Assembly: GCA_022953095.1 (NCBI GenBank)
Contig: JALJCR010000001.1
Coordinates: 1,708,501 to 1,772,500, forward strand
Length of the DNA: 64,000 bases
Reading direction: 5' to 3'
Origin: Qipengyuania sp. ABI-127-1
GTDB lineage: Bacteria > Pseudomonadota > Alphaproteobacteria > Sphingomonadales > Sphingomonadaceae
Part shown: positions 25,611 through 36,536 of the stretch, piece by piece
Numbering within the stretch: position 1 is the stretch's first letter
Layout of the letters: every line of letters begins with the position of its first letter
Translations under genes and position numbers: made by a program
Notes under the pieces: generated by a model
Told to the model about the DNA's origin: nothing
Databases searched by the model: none
Seen by the model: the letters and a program-made list of their open reading frames with translations, nothing else

Positions 25611-26291
25611 ATGAGCGATGCTCTGACCCTGCCGGCCGAGACGCGCGAACGGGCTGGCAAGGGAGCCTCCCGTGCACTGCGTCGCGAAGGCCGCATCCCC
25701 GCCGTGATCTATGGCGGCAAGGAAGAACCCACGATGATCCACGTGGAAGAAAAGGAGCTGGTCAAGCAGCTCATGACCGGTCACTTCATGAACTCGATCG
25801 TCGAGATCGAGCTGGGTGGCAAGAAGGTCAAGACGCTTCCCAAGGACGTGTCGCTTCACCCGGTCACCGACCGACCCGAGCACGTCGACTTCTTCCGCCT
25901 CGCCAAGGGCGGCAAGATCGAAGTCTCGGTCCCTGTCGTTTTCCTCAATGAAGAAGACAGCCCGGGCCTCAAGAAGGGCGGCGTCCTCAACGTGGTTCGC
26001 CACGAGCTCGAACTGGTCTGTGAAAACGACAAGATCCCCGGCGAAATCGAAATCGACGTGACCGGCAAGGAAGTCGGCGATTCGATCCACATCAGCGAAG
26101 TGACCCTGCCCGAAGGCAGCGAGAGCGCGATCACCGATCGCGACTTCACCATCGCCACGCTGGTCGCTCCCTCGGCGCTCAAGAAGGCCGAAGGCGACAC
26201 CACGCAGGAAGGCGACGAGGTCGAAGAAACCGAAGTCACCGAACAGAATGCCGAAACCGTCGAAGGCGAAGCCGACCAGTCCGACGACTGA
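25611..26291 (+). CDS. rplY: Ribosomal protein bL25 (CTC family)
   Basis: A 226-residue long-form bL25, binding 5S rRNA. The N-terminal domain carries [25 protein letters not shown] (quoted: [15 protein letters not shown]), the signature of the family. The C-terminal TL5/CTC domain follows from ~100 ([24 protein letters not shown]). An acidic tail ([13 protein letters not shown]) ends the protein. ATG at 25611 with AAGG upstream (GAAAGGTAAGCGAC). It is followed by a strong terminator and then pth, the usual gene pair. Confidence 0.96.
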   Translation: MSDALTLPAETRERAGKGASRALRREGRIPAVIYGGKEEPTMIHVEEKELVKQLMTGHFMNSIVEIELGGKKVKTLPKDVSLHPVTDRPEHVDFFRLAKGGKIEVSVPVVFLNEEDSPGLKKGGVLNVVRHELELVCENDKIPGEIEIDVTGKEVGDSIHISEVTLPEGSESAITDRDFTIATLVAPSALKKAEGDTTQEGDEVEETEVTEQNAETVEGEADQSDD

Positions 26292-26318
26292 TCCGCACTT
26301 CCGGTATCGCAATCGAAG

Positions 26319-26352
26319 CGCCGGTCCCGCAAGGGGCCGGCGTTTTGCTTTT
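26319..26352 (+). terminator. Intrinsic terminator after rplY
   Basis: A 10-bp stem CGCCGGTCCC/GGGGCCGGCG (one T:G pair) with a GCAA tetraloop, followed by TTTTGCTTTT. Confidence 0.92.
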
Positions 26353-26378
26353 GGGAACAGCGAAGCTAAGGGGCGCGC

Positions 26379-26942
26379 ATGCAGATCTGGACAGGCCTTG
26401 GAAATCCCGGACCCAAATACGCGCTTCACCGGCACAATGTCGGCTTCATGGCGGTGGACGTCATCGCGGAAACATACGGATTCGGCCCGGTGCAGAAGAA
26501 GTTCTCGGGTTGGGTTCAGGAAGGGACAATCGCCGGTGAGAAGATTCTGCTTCTCAAACCAGCGACTTTCATGAACGAAAGCGGCCGTGCGGTGAGCGAG
26601 GCGCTACGCTTCTATAAGCTCGGCACCGATGCGCTAACGGTGTTTCACGATGAACTCGATCTCGCGCCGTTCAAGGTAAAGGTTCGCCGGGGCGGCGGCC
26701 TTGCCGGTCACAACGGACTGCGCTCGATCAACCAGCATCTCGGCCCCGATTTTCGCCGGGTGCGGATCGGGATCGGACATCCGGGCTCGAAAGAGCGCGT
26801 CCATGGGCACGTTCTGGGGAATTACACGAAGTCGGAGATGGACCCGCTGGCTGCGATGCTGGGAGCCATCGCGGCGGAGGCCGAATGGCTGGCAAAAGAC
26901 GACGATCCCCGTTTCATGAGCGAGCTTGCCCTGCGGATGTAA
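26379..26942 (+). CDS. pth: Peptidyl-tRNA hydrolase
   Basis: A 187-residue Pth that releases peptides from prematurely dropped peptidyl-tRNA. The start MQIWTGLGNPGPKYALHRHNVGF holds the GLGNPG motif and catalytic histidine (HNVGF). KPATFMNESG, the HDELDL aspartate, and RGGGLAGHNGLRSI are all conserved. Full length. It lies 36 bases after the rplY terminator, with ATG at 26379 preceded by AAGGGGCGCGC. Confidence 0.96.
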   Translation: MQIWTGLGNPGPKYALHRHNVGFMAVDVIAETYGFGPVQKKFSGWVQEGTIAGEKILLLKPATFMNESGRAVSEALRFYKLGTDALTVFHDELDLAPFKVKVRRGGGLAGHNGLRSINQHLGPDFRRVRIGIGHPGSKERVHGHVLGNYTKSEMDPLAAMLGAIAAEAEWLAKDDDPRFMSELALRM

Positions 26943-27059
26943 GGAGCTTGTTCACGACTTGCGTAGTACATGTCCCACCAAGAAACAGTCCGGATACGGG
27001 CAGTGCGCCCGATACCGTAGTGCGATAGCCGGTCTTTCCTGACCACGGAGAATTCAAGA

Positions 27060-27272
27060 ATGCGTGTTTGCCAGATTGCACTCGTTTGCGCTTCGTTACT
27101 CGCGGCGGCTGCACCGGCCGCTGCTCTTACGAAGCCGCCAAGCGAACCCGGCGGAGGCGGAGGCACTTCCGTACCCGAACCCGGCGCTCTTGCAATGATG
27201 GGAACCGGCGTGGCTGGATACGGCGCAGCGGTTGCCCTGTATCGCCGCAAGAAGCGCAAACAGAAGAATTGA
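27060..27272 (+). CDS. Very small PEP-CTERM protein
   Basis: A 70-residue secreted precursor. Residues 1-22 are a Sec signal peptide ending in APAAA. A proline/glycine linker (PSEPGGGGG) follows. Residues 38-70 are a full PEP-CTERM sorting signal: VPEP at 38-41, a hydrophobic stretch (~43-60), then the basic tail RRKKRKQKN. PEP-CTERM proteins are processed by exosortase (EpsH/XrtA) and usually sit near exopolysaccharide genes; neither is in this window. Hardly 15 residues would remain after processing, so there is no room for a normal domain. An ACGGAG Shine-Dalgarno precedes the ATG. Confidence 0.8.
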   Translation: MRVCQIALVCASLLAAAAPAAALTKPPSEPGGGGGTSVPEPGALAMMGTGVAGYGAAVALYRRKKRKQKN

Positions 27273-27418
27273 AGAATTAACGCATAAGCGCCGCCAGCTC
27301 CGGGAAACACACCCTTGCTAGCGGCGCCGATCGTCGTTCGAGAGTAGAACGCACCAGGCCCGAACCACTGGCCATTTCCTCCGCCCCGGGGGATGATGCG
27401 CGCGAGAGGTGACCAACG

Positions 27419-28420
27419 ATGCCCGATCTCACCCGCCGCACCCTGCTTGCCGGAGCCGCCGCCACCGGTGCCCTGGCCGCGTCCGCGTCGCTGGCCCAGA
27501 CCGATCAGCTCGCCACCGCACCGAAGCTGACGGGCAAAGCGATCTTGATTACCGGATGCTCGTCCGGTTTCGGGCGGTTGATGGCGGAAGATTTCGCGCG
27601 CAAGGGCGCCAGGGTCTTCGCCACCATGCGCAACCTGCCCCGTCCCGAAGCCGACGAATTGCGCGCACTGGCCGCTACGGAAAACCTCGATCTCCATGTG
27701 ATCGAGATCGACGTCACGGACGATGCCCAGGTTGCCGCAGGCGTTGCCGAAGCCGAACGTATCGCGGGTGGCGCGCTCGATGTCCTGGTCAACAATGCGG
27801 GTATTTCCACCGCCGGACCGATCGAAATCCAGGACATGCAGGCCACGCACTCGCTGTTCGATACCAATGTCTATGGCCCGCACCGGCTCGCTCGCGCCGC
27901 CCTTCCCGCGATGCGGGCGCGCAAATCGGGGCAGATCTTCAATGTGACTTCGCAGCTCGGACGGGTCATCGTGCCGGGATATGGTCAATACTCGCCCACC
28001 AAATTCGCGCTAGAGGCGATGAGCGAGCAGATGGCCTATGAGCTGGTGCCGCATGGCATCGACGTGACGATCATCGAGCCGGGCGGCTATCCGACCAAAA
28101 TCTGGGAGAATGCCAATCGCCTGACGCTTGTCCTGCTCGACCGCGCCGACGAAACACACCTCGCAGGGTATCCCGCGACGATCGACCAGTTGCGCGGGCG
28201 CGGTGGCGGCGGTGGCGGCGGATCGACCGATCCGATGGACGTGCCCAATGCCATCGCCGCGATCATTGCAATGCCGCCCGGCACACGCCCGCTGCGCAAA
28301 CCGGTGCATCCCGGACCGAAGCCGCAAATCCCGATCAACGAAGTCAGCGCCAAGGTACAAGTCGGCTGGCTGGGGGAATCGCCCTTCGGGCCGATGATCA
28401 AGGCCGTCCACAACGTCTGA
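27419..28420 (+). CDS. SDR-family oxidoreductase with Tat signal
   Basis: A 333-residue short-chain dehydrogenase/reductase. A twin-arginine signal (LTRRTLLAGAAATGALAAS) occupies residues 1-26, so it should be exported folded with its cofactor. The Rossmann motif is ILITGCSSGFG, then NNAG and the active site YSPTK (YxxxK) with upstream serine in VTSQLG. Close to classical SDRs of the ketoreductase/17-beta-HSD type. A glycine run (RGGGGGGGS region, near residue 263) interrupts the substrate lid. Substrate unknown. A Tat-exported NAD(P)-dependent SDR is unusual, since the periplasm lacks free NAD(P). Confidence 0.87.
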   Translation: MPDLTRRTLLAGAAATGALAASASLAQTDQLATAPKLTGKAILITGCSSGFGRLMAEDFARKGARVFATMRNLPRPEADELRALAATENLDLHVIEIDVTDDAQVAAGVAEAERIAGGALDVLVNNAGISTAGPIEIQDMQATHSLFDTNVYGPHRLARAALPAMRARKSGQIFNVTSQLGRVIVPGYGQYSPTKFALEAMSEQMAYELVPHGIDVTIIEPGGYPTKIWENANRLTLVLLDRADETHLAGYPATIDQLRGRGGGGGGGSTDPMDVPNAIAAIIAMPPGTRPLRKPVHPGPKPQIPINEVSAKVQVGWLGESPFGPMIKAVHNV

Positions 28421-28484
28421 TCCTCTGGCATTTCGTGTAACGCGCGGCTAAGGCGCGCGCCACACACTTTTTCCGGAGTTTCTG

Positions 28485-29585
28485 ATGGGTTTCCGTTGCG
28501 GGATCGTCGGCCTGCCGAATGTCGGCAAGTCCACCCTTTTCAATGCATTGACCGAAACGCAGGCCGCGCAGGCAGCGAACTATCCGTTCTGCACGATCGA
28601 GCCGAATGTCGGCCAGGTTGCCGTCCCCGACGAACGGCTCGACAAGATCGCCGCCATCGCCGGATCGGCCAAGGTGATCCCGACGCAGCTTGCCTTCGTC
28701 GATATTGCCGGTCTGGTAAAAGGCGCGAGCCAGGGCGAAGGCCTCGGCAACCAGTTCCTCGGCAATATCCGCGAAGTCGATGCAATCGTCCACGTGCTGC
28801 GCTGCTTCGAGGATGACGACATCCAGCACGTCGCCAACAAGGTCGATCCGCTGGCCGATGCCGAAGTGGTCGAAACCGAATTGCTGCTAGCCGATCTGGA
28901 AAGCCTTGAAAAACGCGTCCCCGCCGCAGCCAAGCGCGCAACCGGCGGCGACAAGGAAGCCAAGCTGATGGCGTCGGTTCTCGGGCAGGCGCTGGACCTG
29001 CTCAAGGACGGCAAGCCCGCCCGCCTCACCGAGCCGAAGGACGAGGAAGAAGCCCGTGTCTTCCGCCAGGCGCAATTGCTTACCGCCAAACCCGTGCTCT
29101 ATGTCTGCAATGTCGCCGAAGAAGACGCCGCCACCGGCAATGCGCTGTCGGAACAGGTTTTCGCCAAGGCTGCGGCGGAAGGGGCCGAAGCAGTCGTGGT
29201 ATCGGCCGCGATCGAGGCCGAACTGGTCGCCATGCCGGCCGAGGACCGGGGGGAATTCCTCGCCGAACTCGGCCTCGACGAAAGCGGCCTGAGCCGCGTG
29301 ATCCGGGCGGGCTACAAGCTGCTCGGCCTGCAGACTTTCTTCACCGCCGGTCCGAAGGAAGCGCGCGCCTGGACCTTCCCCGTTGGCGCCAAGGCACCGC
29401 AGGCCGCTGGCGAAATTCACACCGATTTCGAGCGCGGCTTTATTCGCGCTGAAACAATTGCCTTCGATGATTACATCGCTCTCGGCGGTGAAAGCGGTGC
29501 GCGCGAAGCGGGCAAGCTGCGGCAGGAGGGCAAGGATTACCTCGTCCAGGATGGCGATGTAATGCTGTTCAAATTCAACGTCTGA
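28485..29585 (+). CDS. ychF: YchF/Ola1 family ATPase
   Basis: A 366-residue Obg-type P-loop protein. Walker A is [15 protein letters not shown]; switch regions include the G3 box [10 protein letters not shown]. The G4 motif is replaced ([11 protein letters not shown]), which gives the ATP preference known for YchF. A coiled-coil hairpin follows (~120-200) and the C-terminal TGS domain has [14 protein letters not shown] and ends [14 protein letters not shown]. It associates with the ribosome and is linked to stress control in E. coli. ATG at 28485 follows TCCGGAG. Confidence 0.96.
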   Translation: MGFRCGIVGLPNVGKSTLFNALTETQAAQAANYPFCTIEPNVGQVAVPDERLDKIAAIAGSAKVIPTQLAFVDIAGLVKGASQGEGLGNQFLGNIREVDAIVHVLRCFEDDDIQHVANKVDPLADAEVVETELLLADLESLEKRVPAAAKRATGGDKEAKLMASVLGQALDLLKDGKPARLTEPKDEEEARVFRQAQLLTAKPVLYVCNVAEEDAATGNALSEQVFAKAAAEGAEAVVVSAAIEAELVAMPAEDRGEFLAELGLDESGLSRVIRAGYKLLGLQTFFTAGPKEARAWTFPVGAKAPQAAGEIHTDFERGFIRAETIAFDDYIALGGESGAREAGKLRQEGKDYLVQDGDVMLFKFNV

Positions 29586-29595
29586 GGACAAACCC

Positions 29596-30864
29596 ATGAA
29601 CCGGATCGCCGCTGCTCTCGCCCTTGGCCTTGCCAGCGCTCTCGGCGGGTGCGCCACTTATGCCGAGCCGCCGATCGTCAGCGCCCCGGTCGAACAGCGC
29701 GATCCCGTTACCATTCTCGTATCGATCGACGGGTTTCACCCCGACTATCTCGAACGCGGATTGACTCCCACGCTCTCCCGTCTCGCGGCGGACGGGGCAA
29801 GCGCCGCGATGCGCCCGTCCTTCCCGACCAAGACCTTTCCCAACCACTGGACGCTGGTAACCGGGCTGGTGCCCGACCATCACGGCATCACCGCCAACCG
29901 GATGGAAGATACCGGAAGGCCGGAAGACCCCTTCACCATGGCCACGGTCGATCCCTATTGGTGGAGCGAAGCAAAGCCCGTCTGGGTCGAGGCCGAAGAG
30001 GCAGGCATCCGCAGCGCGGCCATGTTCTGGCCCGGCTCGGCGGTTCCCTGGGGCGGCACCGCCGTACGCTACGGACCGGTGACCGACGGCATCATGGCGA
30101 GCGACTGGCAGGCTTTCAGCATGCAGGTATCGAACACCCAGCGGGTCAATTCGGTGCTCGACTGGTTGCGGCGCCCCGCCGATATCCGTCCAGAATTCGT
30201 GACGCTCTATTTCGACACCGTGGACAGCGCCGGCCATGGCGGAGGGCCGGAGAGCCAGCAGATCGAGACCGCCCTGCGCGATATCGACAGCCATATCGGC
30301 GATCTCGTCGCCGGTCTCGAAACGCTCGGCCAACCTGCCAATCTGGTGATCGTCTCCGATCACGGCATGGCCGCGACGGGTTCCGACAAGATGATCGTGC
30401 TTGCCGATATCATCGACCCCTCGCTCTATCGTCTGGTCGAAGGCGGAGCCTATGCCACCTTCGAGCCGACCGAAGGCAACAGAGCCGCGCTGGAAGCCGC
30501 GCTTCTGCGCGATCACGATCGAATGGAATGCTGGCGCAAGGGCGAGATCCCGACGCGCTATCAATACGGGACGCATGACCGGATCCCGCCCTATTTCTGC
30601 CTGCCCGAAACCGGCTGGACGATTTCGGCCACAGCTTCCGGCACAAGCTGGAGCGGCGGAAACCATGGCTATGATCCCTTCTCGCCGGAAATGGCCGCGC
30701 TGTTCATTGCCCATGGTCCGGCTTTCCGCAGTGGCGCAACACTGGCACCGTTTCAGAACACCGCGGTCGCGCCGCTGCTGCGCCATCTCGTCGGCCTTCC
30801 CCAGACAAGCCGCGCGGACGGCGATCTTGCAGATGTCGCACCGGCGCTCGCGGGGCAAAATTAG
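29596..30864 (+). CDS. Ectonucleotide pyrophosphatase/phosphodiesterase-type lipoprotein
   Basis: A 422-residue alkaline-phosphatase-superfamily enzyme of the NPP (autotaxin-like) group. Lipobox SALGGCATY gives a lipoprotein. Catalytic parts: metal aspartate in VSIDGFHPDY, nucleophile threonine in FPTKTFPNHWTL, YFDTVDSAGHGGG and VIVSDHGM for the second metal site. It hydrolyses phosphodiester or pyrophosphate bonds of nucleotides or lipid-like esters, probably in the periplasm or at the surface. It starts ten bases after the ychF stop, so it is probably cotranscribed. True substrate unknown. Confidence 0.9.
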   Translation: MNRIAAALALGLASALGGCATYAEPPIVSAPVEQRDPVTILVSIDGFHPDYLERGLTPTLSRLAADGASAAMRPSFPTKTFPNHWTLVTGLVPDHHGITANRMEDTGRPEDPFTMATVDPYWWSEAKPVWVEAEEAGIRSAAMFWPGSAVPWGGTAVRYGPVTDGIMASDWQAFSMQVSNTQRVNSVLDWLRRPADIRPEFVTLYFDTVDSAGHGGGPESQQIETALRDIDSHIGDLVAGLETLGQPANLVIVSDHGMAATGSDKMIVLADIIDPSLYRLVEGGAYATFEPTEGNRAALEAALLRDHDRMECWRKGEIPTRYQYGTHDRIPPYFCLPETGWTISATASGTSWSGGNHGYDPFSPEMAALFIAHGPAFRSGATLAPFQNTAVAPLLRHLVGLPQTSRADGDLADVAPALAGQN

Positions 30865-30873
30865 AGGCCCAGC

Positions 30874-30898
30874 GGAACGAGCACGCGCCCTCCCCGTT
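30874..30898 (+). promoter_or_regulatory. EcfG-type stress promoter for the DUF1206 gene
   Basis: GGAAC at 30874-30878 and CGTT at 30895-30898, exactly 16 bases apart, match the known GGAAC-N16/17-CGTT promoter of the alphaproteobacterial general stress sigma factor EcfG. It ends 29 bases before the GTG of the DUF1206 gene and lies after the phosphodiesterase stop. Confidence 0.75.
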
Positions 30899-30927
30899 GC
30901 CATTCAAAGTTCAACGGGGAGACGACC

Positions 30928-31725
30928 GTGGTCGATAAATCGGAAAAGTTCAGTACATTGGTGCGCGTCGGCTATTTCAGCCGCGCGATACTCTATTCGG
31001 TTCTCGGCCTCATCGCGCTCACCAGCGCAGGCAAGATCAGCCAGGGCACGAACGGCATTTTCGAAGCGATCCACGAATTCCCGCTCGGCACCGCCATTCT
31101 CTGGCTGATGGTCGTGGGATTGTTCGCCTATGCCCTGTTTCGATTTGCCTCGACCTTCTTCGATATCGAAAATCACGGCAGCGACACCACCGGCTGGGCT
31201 CATCGTATCGGGCACGCGGGGAGCGCCATCGGCCACCTGGCGCTGGCCTATTCGGCGTATAAGTTCGCTACCTCCGGCAGCGACAGCGGTAGCGGCGCAC
31301 AGGATGCGGCTTCGGGTGTTCTTTCGATGGAATTCGGCGGCGCATTGCTGGGCCTCCTGGGAATTGCCTTTTTCATCACTGCCGTATTCCAGGCGAAGAA
31401 AGGGCTTACAGGCAGCTTCATGAACCGCATCAGCGGCGCGGCCCCTTCGCAGACACGGATGATAGGGGGCATCGGTTATGTCGCCAGGGCGGTGGTGTTC
31501 CTCGTCATTGGTTGGTCGCTGTTCAAAGCCGGCTTTCTGTCGGGCTCGGCGGGTCAGATCAAAACGCTGGGCGATGCCGTCGCCAGCCTGGCAGGAGAAG
31601 GTGTGATCTTCACGCTGGTTGCCATCGGGCTGCTTGCATTCGGTCTCTTCAGCCTCGTGCTGTCGCGCTACAGGATCATTCCGGACATGGGCTCCGACGG
31701 CCGGATTCCGCAATTTCGCGCCTGA
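30928..31725 (+). CDS. DUF1206 membrane protein
   Basis: A 265-residue integral membrane protein with three tandem DUF1206 units, each two TM helices, beginning with R-x-G-Y-x-S/A-R motifs (VRVGYFSRAILY, RIGHAGSAIGHL, GGIGYVARAVVF). Start GTG at 30928 after AACGGGGAG. Function of the family is unknown. The EcfG-type promoter just upstream suggests general stress control, which fits envelope maintenance under salt, desiccation or stationary phase, but this is inference from the promoter. Confidence 0.85.
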   Translation: MVDKSEKFSTLVRVGYFSRAILYSVLGLIALTSAGKISQGTNGIFEAIHEFPLGTAILWLMVVGLFAYALFRFASTFFDIENHGSDTTGWAHRIGHAGSAIGHLALAYSAYKFATSGSDSGSGAQDAASGVLSMEFGGALLGLLGIAFFITAVFQAKKGLTGSFMNRISGAAPSQTRMIGGIGYVARAVVFLVIGWSLFKAGFLSGSAGQIKTLGDAVASLAGEGVIFTLVAIGLLAFGLFSLVLSRYRIIPDMGSDGRIPQFRA

Positions 31726-31732
31726 CTTGATT

Positions 31733-31751
31733 TATACCCCCTGGGGGTATA
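31733..31751. promoter_or_regulatory. CsoR-like operator palindrome
   Basis: TATACCCCCTGGGGGTATA is a perfect 9+1+9 palindrome ending ten bases before the ATG of the glutaredoxin-MauE gene. ATACCCC...GGGGTAT sites are typical of CsoR/CstR/RcnR-type repressors, which sense copper or reactive sulfur. No such repressor gene is in the window. Confidence 0.65.
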
Positions 31752-31761
31752 ATTGGCGCGC

Positions 31762-32499
31762 ATGGAAAAGACCGCCACACTTTATCGAATGGTGATGGAC
31801 AAACATGTCTGTCCCTACGGGATCAAAGCCAAATGGCTGCTTGAACGCGAAGGGTATCGGGTCGAGGATCAACACCTTACAACCCGTGAAGAAACCGACG
31901 CGTTCAAGCAAAAGTTCGATGTATCGACGACGCCGCAGGCCTTTATCGCCGACGAGCGTATCGGAGGATACACCGATCTGGCCGAACATTTCGACCGCGC
32001 GCGCGATCCGGAAGCCACCAGCTACCGCCCGGTGATTGCGGTCTTTGCCGTCAGCGCGGCCCTCGCCCTTGCCCTCAGCCAGTTCGTATTCGAAACCCCG
32101 TTGACGATCCGCACCGCCGAGTGGTTCGTGGCATTTTCCATGGCCATGTTGGCCATGCTGAAGCTGCAGGACGTGGAACAGTTCTCGACCATGTTCGTCG
32201 GCTACGACCTGCTGGGGCAGCGCTGGGTTCGCTATGCCTATGCCTACCCCTTTCTCGAGGCAACCGCAGCCGTCCTTATGGCCGGTCGATTGCTGCCCTG
32301 GCTGTCGATCCCCATCGCCCTGTTTATCGGCACGGTCGGGGCTGTCAGCGTGTTCTATGCCGTCTATGTGCAAAAGCGCGAAATCAAATGCGCCTGCGTG
32401 GGTGGCAGCGCGAATGTGCCGCTCGGCTTTATCTCGCTGACCGAAAACCTTGCGATGATGGGCATGGGAATTTGGATGTTGCTTCGCCCGGCATTGTGA
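31762..32499 (+). CDS. Glutaredoxin-MauE fusion protein
   Basis: A 245-residue fusion. Residues 1-85 form a glutaredoxin-type thioredoxin fold with a one-cysteine active site CPYG (17-20) and the cis-proline TTPQAF. Residues ~95-245 carry four TM helices of the MauE/DoxX redox-membrane family, with FVAFSMAMLAMLKLQDVEQF and a late CAC pair (KCACVGGS) that could exchange electrons with the glutaredoxin. ATG at 31762; no Shine-Dalgarno, since the operator-like palindrome lies immediately upstream. A role in thiol transfer under copper or sulfur stress is suggested by the operator, not proven. Confidence 0.83.
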   Translation: MEKTATLYRMVMDKHVCPYGIKAKWLLEREGYRVEDQHLTTREETDAFKQKFDVSTTPQAFIADERIGGYTDLAEHFDRARDPEATSYRPVIAVFAVSAALALALSQFVFETPLTIRTAEWFVAFSMAMLAMLKLQDVEQFSTMFVGYDLLGQRWVRYAYAYPFLEATAAVLMAGRLLPWLSIPIALFIGTVGAVSVFYAVYVQKREIKCACVGGSANVPLGFISLTENLAMMGMGIWMLLRPAL

Positions 32500-32515
32500 T
32501 CCATTGCAATTTGCA

Positions 32516-32974
32516 ATGCAGTTCTACGAAGACATCGAGATCGGGCGGGAGCGCGCCTTCGGCCGGTATCAGGTCACGCGCGAAGAGGTGATGGAGTTTG
32601 CCTCCAAATACGATCCGCAATCGTTCCACCTCGACGAGGAGGCGGCAGCGCAGACCCATTTCGGCAGGCTGTCCGCGAGTGGGTGGCATACATGTTCGAT
32701 GACCATGGCTATGATGGTCGAGAATATGAAACAGGAGAAATCGGCCGGCCTCGGATCTCCGGGTATCGACCATCTACGATGGAAAAAGCCGGTCTATCCC
32801 GGGGACACTCTGCGCTGCGAGACGGAGGTGATCGAGAAGCGCCGCAGCCAATCAAGACCTGAGATGGGCATTTTCAAAACCCGGATCAGGACGCTTAACC
32901 AGCATGACGAAGTGGTGCTGGAAATGCAGTCCAACGGACTGATCCGTACGCGCGATCCCAACGGGGCCGACTAG
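32516..32974 (+). CDS. MaoC-family (hotdog) dehydratase
   Basis: A 152-residue single-hotdog MaoC-like protein. Family marks are FYEDIEIG at the start, the catalytic Asp/His pair in SFHLDEEAAAQTHFG, ASGWHTCSM, and GIDHLRWKKPVYPGDTL. R-specific enoyl-CoA hydratase activity is typical, but many MaoC-like proteins are unassigned. The ATG at 32516 gives the conserved N terminus; the alternative TTG at 32504 adds four residues. It follows the glutaredoxin-MauE gene by 16 bases, so the two may be cotranscribed. Its stop lies within the hairpin shared with the next gene. Confidence 0.85.
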   Translation: MQFYEDIEIGRERAFGRYQVTREEVMEFASKYDPQSFHLDEEAAAQTHFGRLSASGWHTCSMTMAMMVENMKQEKSAGLGSPGIDHLRWKKPVYPGDTLRCETEVIEKRRSQSRPEMGIFKTRIRTLNQHDEVVLEMQSNGLIRTRDPNGAD

Positions 32975-32999
32975 GCCAACCTAGTCTAGGCTGGCCTAG
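32971..32999. terminator. Hairpin shared by two convergent stop codons
   Basis: CTAGGCCA/TGGCCTAG (8 bp) followed by an inner CCTAG/CTAGG (5 bp) around a single T. The outer arms contain the TAG stop codons of both convergent genes. No T-run, so it is a probable but weak bidirectional terminator. Confidence 0.6.
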
Positions 33000-33480
33000 G
33001 CTCCGCATTGGGCGATGCCATCCTTGCGGTAGACGATCCGGTCGGCCGCATCGCGGATCGTCAGCGTCGCGGGAAAATCACTGACTTCCTCGCCCACCTG
33101 TTCACCCTCGGCCTCATCCAGGTCGAGGGTCATAGAATATTCCGTGCCATCATATTTGCGCCGCGCGAGATAGGGCAGTTCCGCGCTCCCCTTGTCTGCA
33201 GCCAGCGTCATTAGTTCGCCGCCGCGCAGGAAATGCCCGGTCTCCGCCATGGCCAGCGCGACCGCCGACAAACCGCCGCCTTCGGGCGCGAAGCTGCATC
33301 CGGCGCCATAAAGATCGTGCTGTTCGATTTCCCGATACCGGATCGCGCCGAGCTCGAGGTTTTCGGGCGCCGGTGTCTGGTTGGCCTTCACCTCGGCCAC
33401 GGCAGCCTGCCGTTCCTCCTCGGTCTGTTCGTTCGAGCAGGCGGCCAGTGCCACCACAAGCAAGAGAATTCCGGCGCGCA

Positions 33481-33481
<1 letters not shown>
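32996..33481 (-). CDS. Small lipoprotein of unknown function
   Basis: A 161-residue predicted lipoprotein. Signal MRAGILLLVVALAACSNE with lipobox ALAAC; then a charged linker (EQTEEERQAA) and a ~110-residue domain with GAGCSFAPEGGG and KDGIAQCGA, the two cysteines possibly forming a disulfide. I do not recognise the family. The ATG at 33479-33481 overlaps the mutL stop (ATGA), so it is translated with mutL; upstream starts in frame would sit inside mutL. Function unknown. Confidence 0.75.
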
Positions 33482-36522
<3,041 letters not shown>

Positions 36523-36536
36523 GAAAGGCATAGGGG

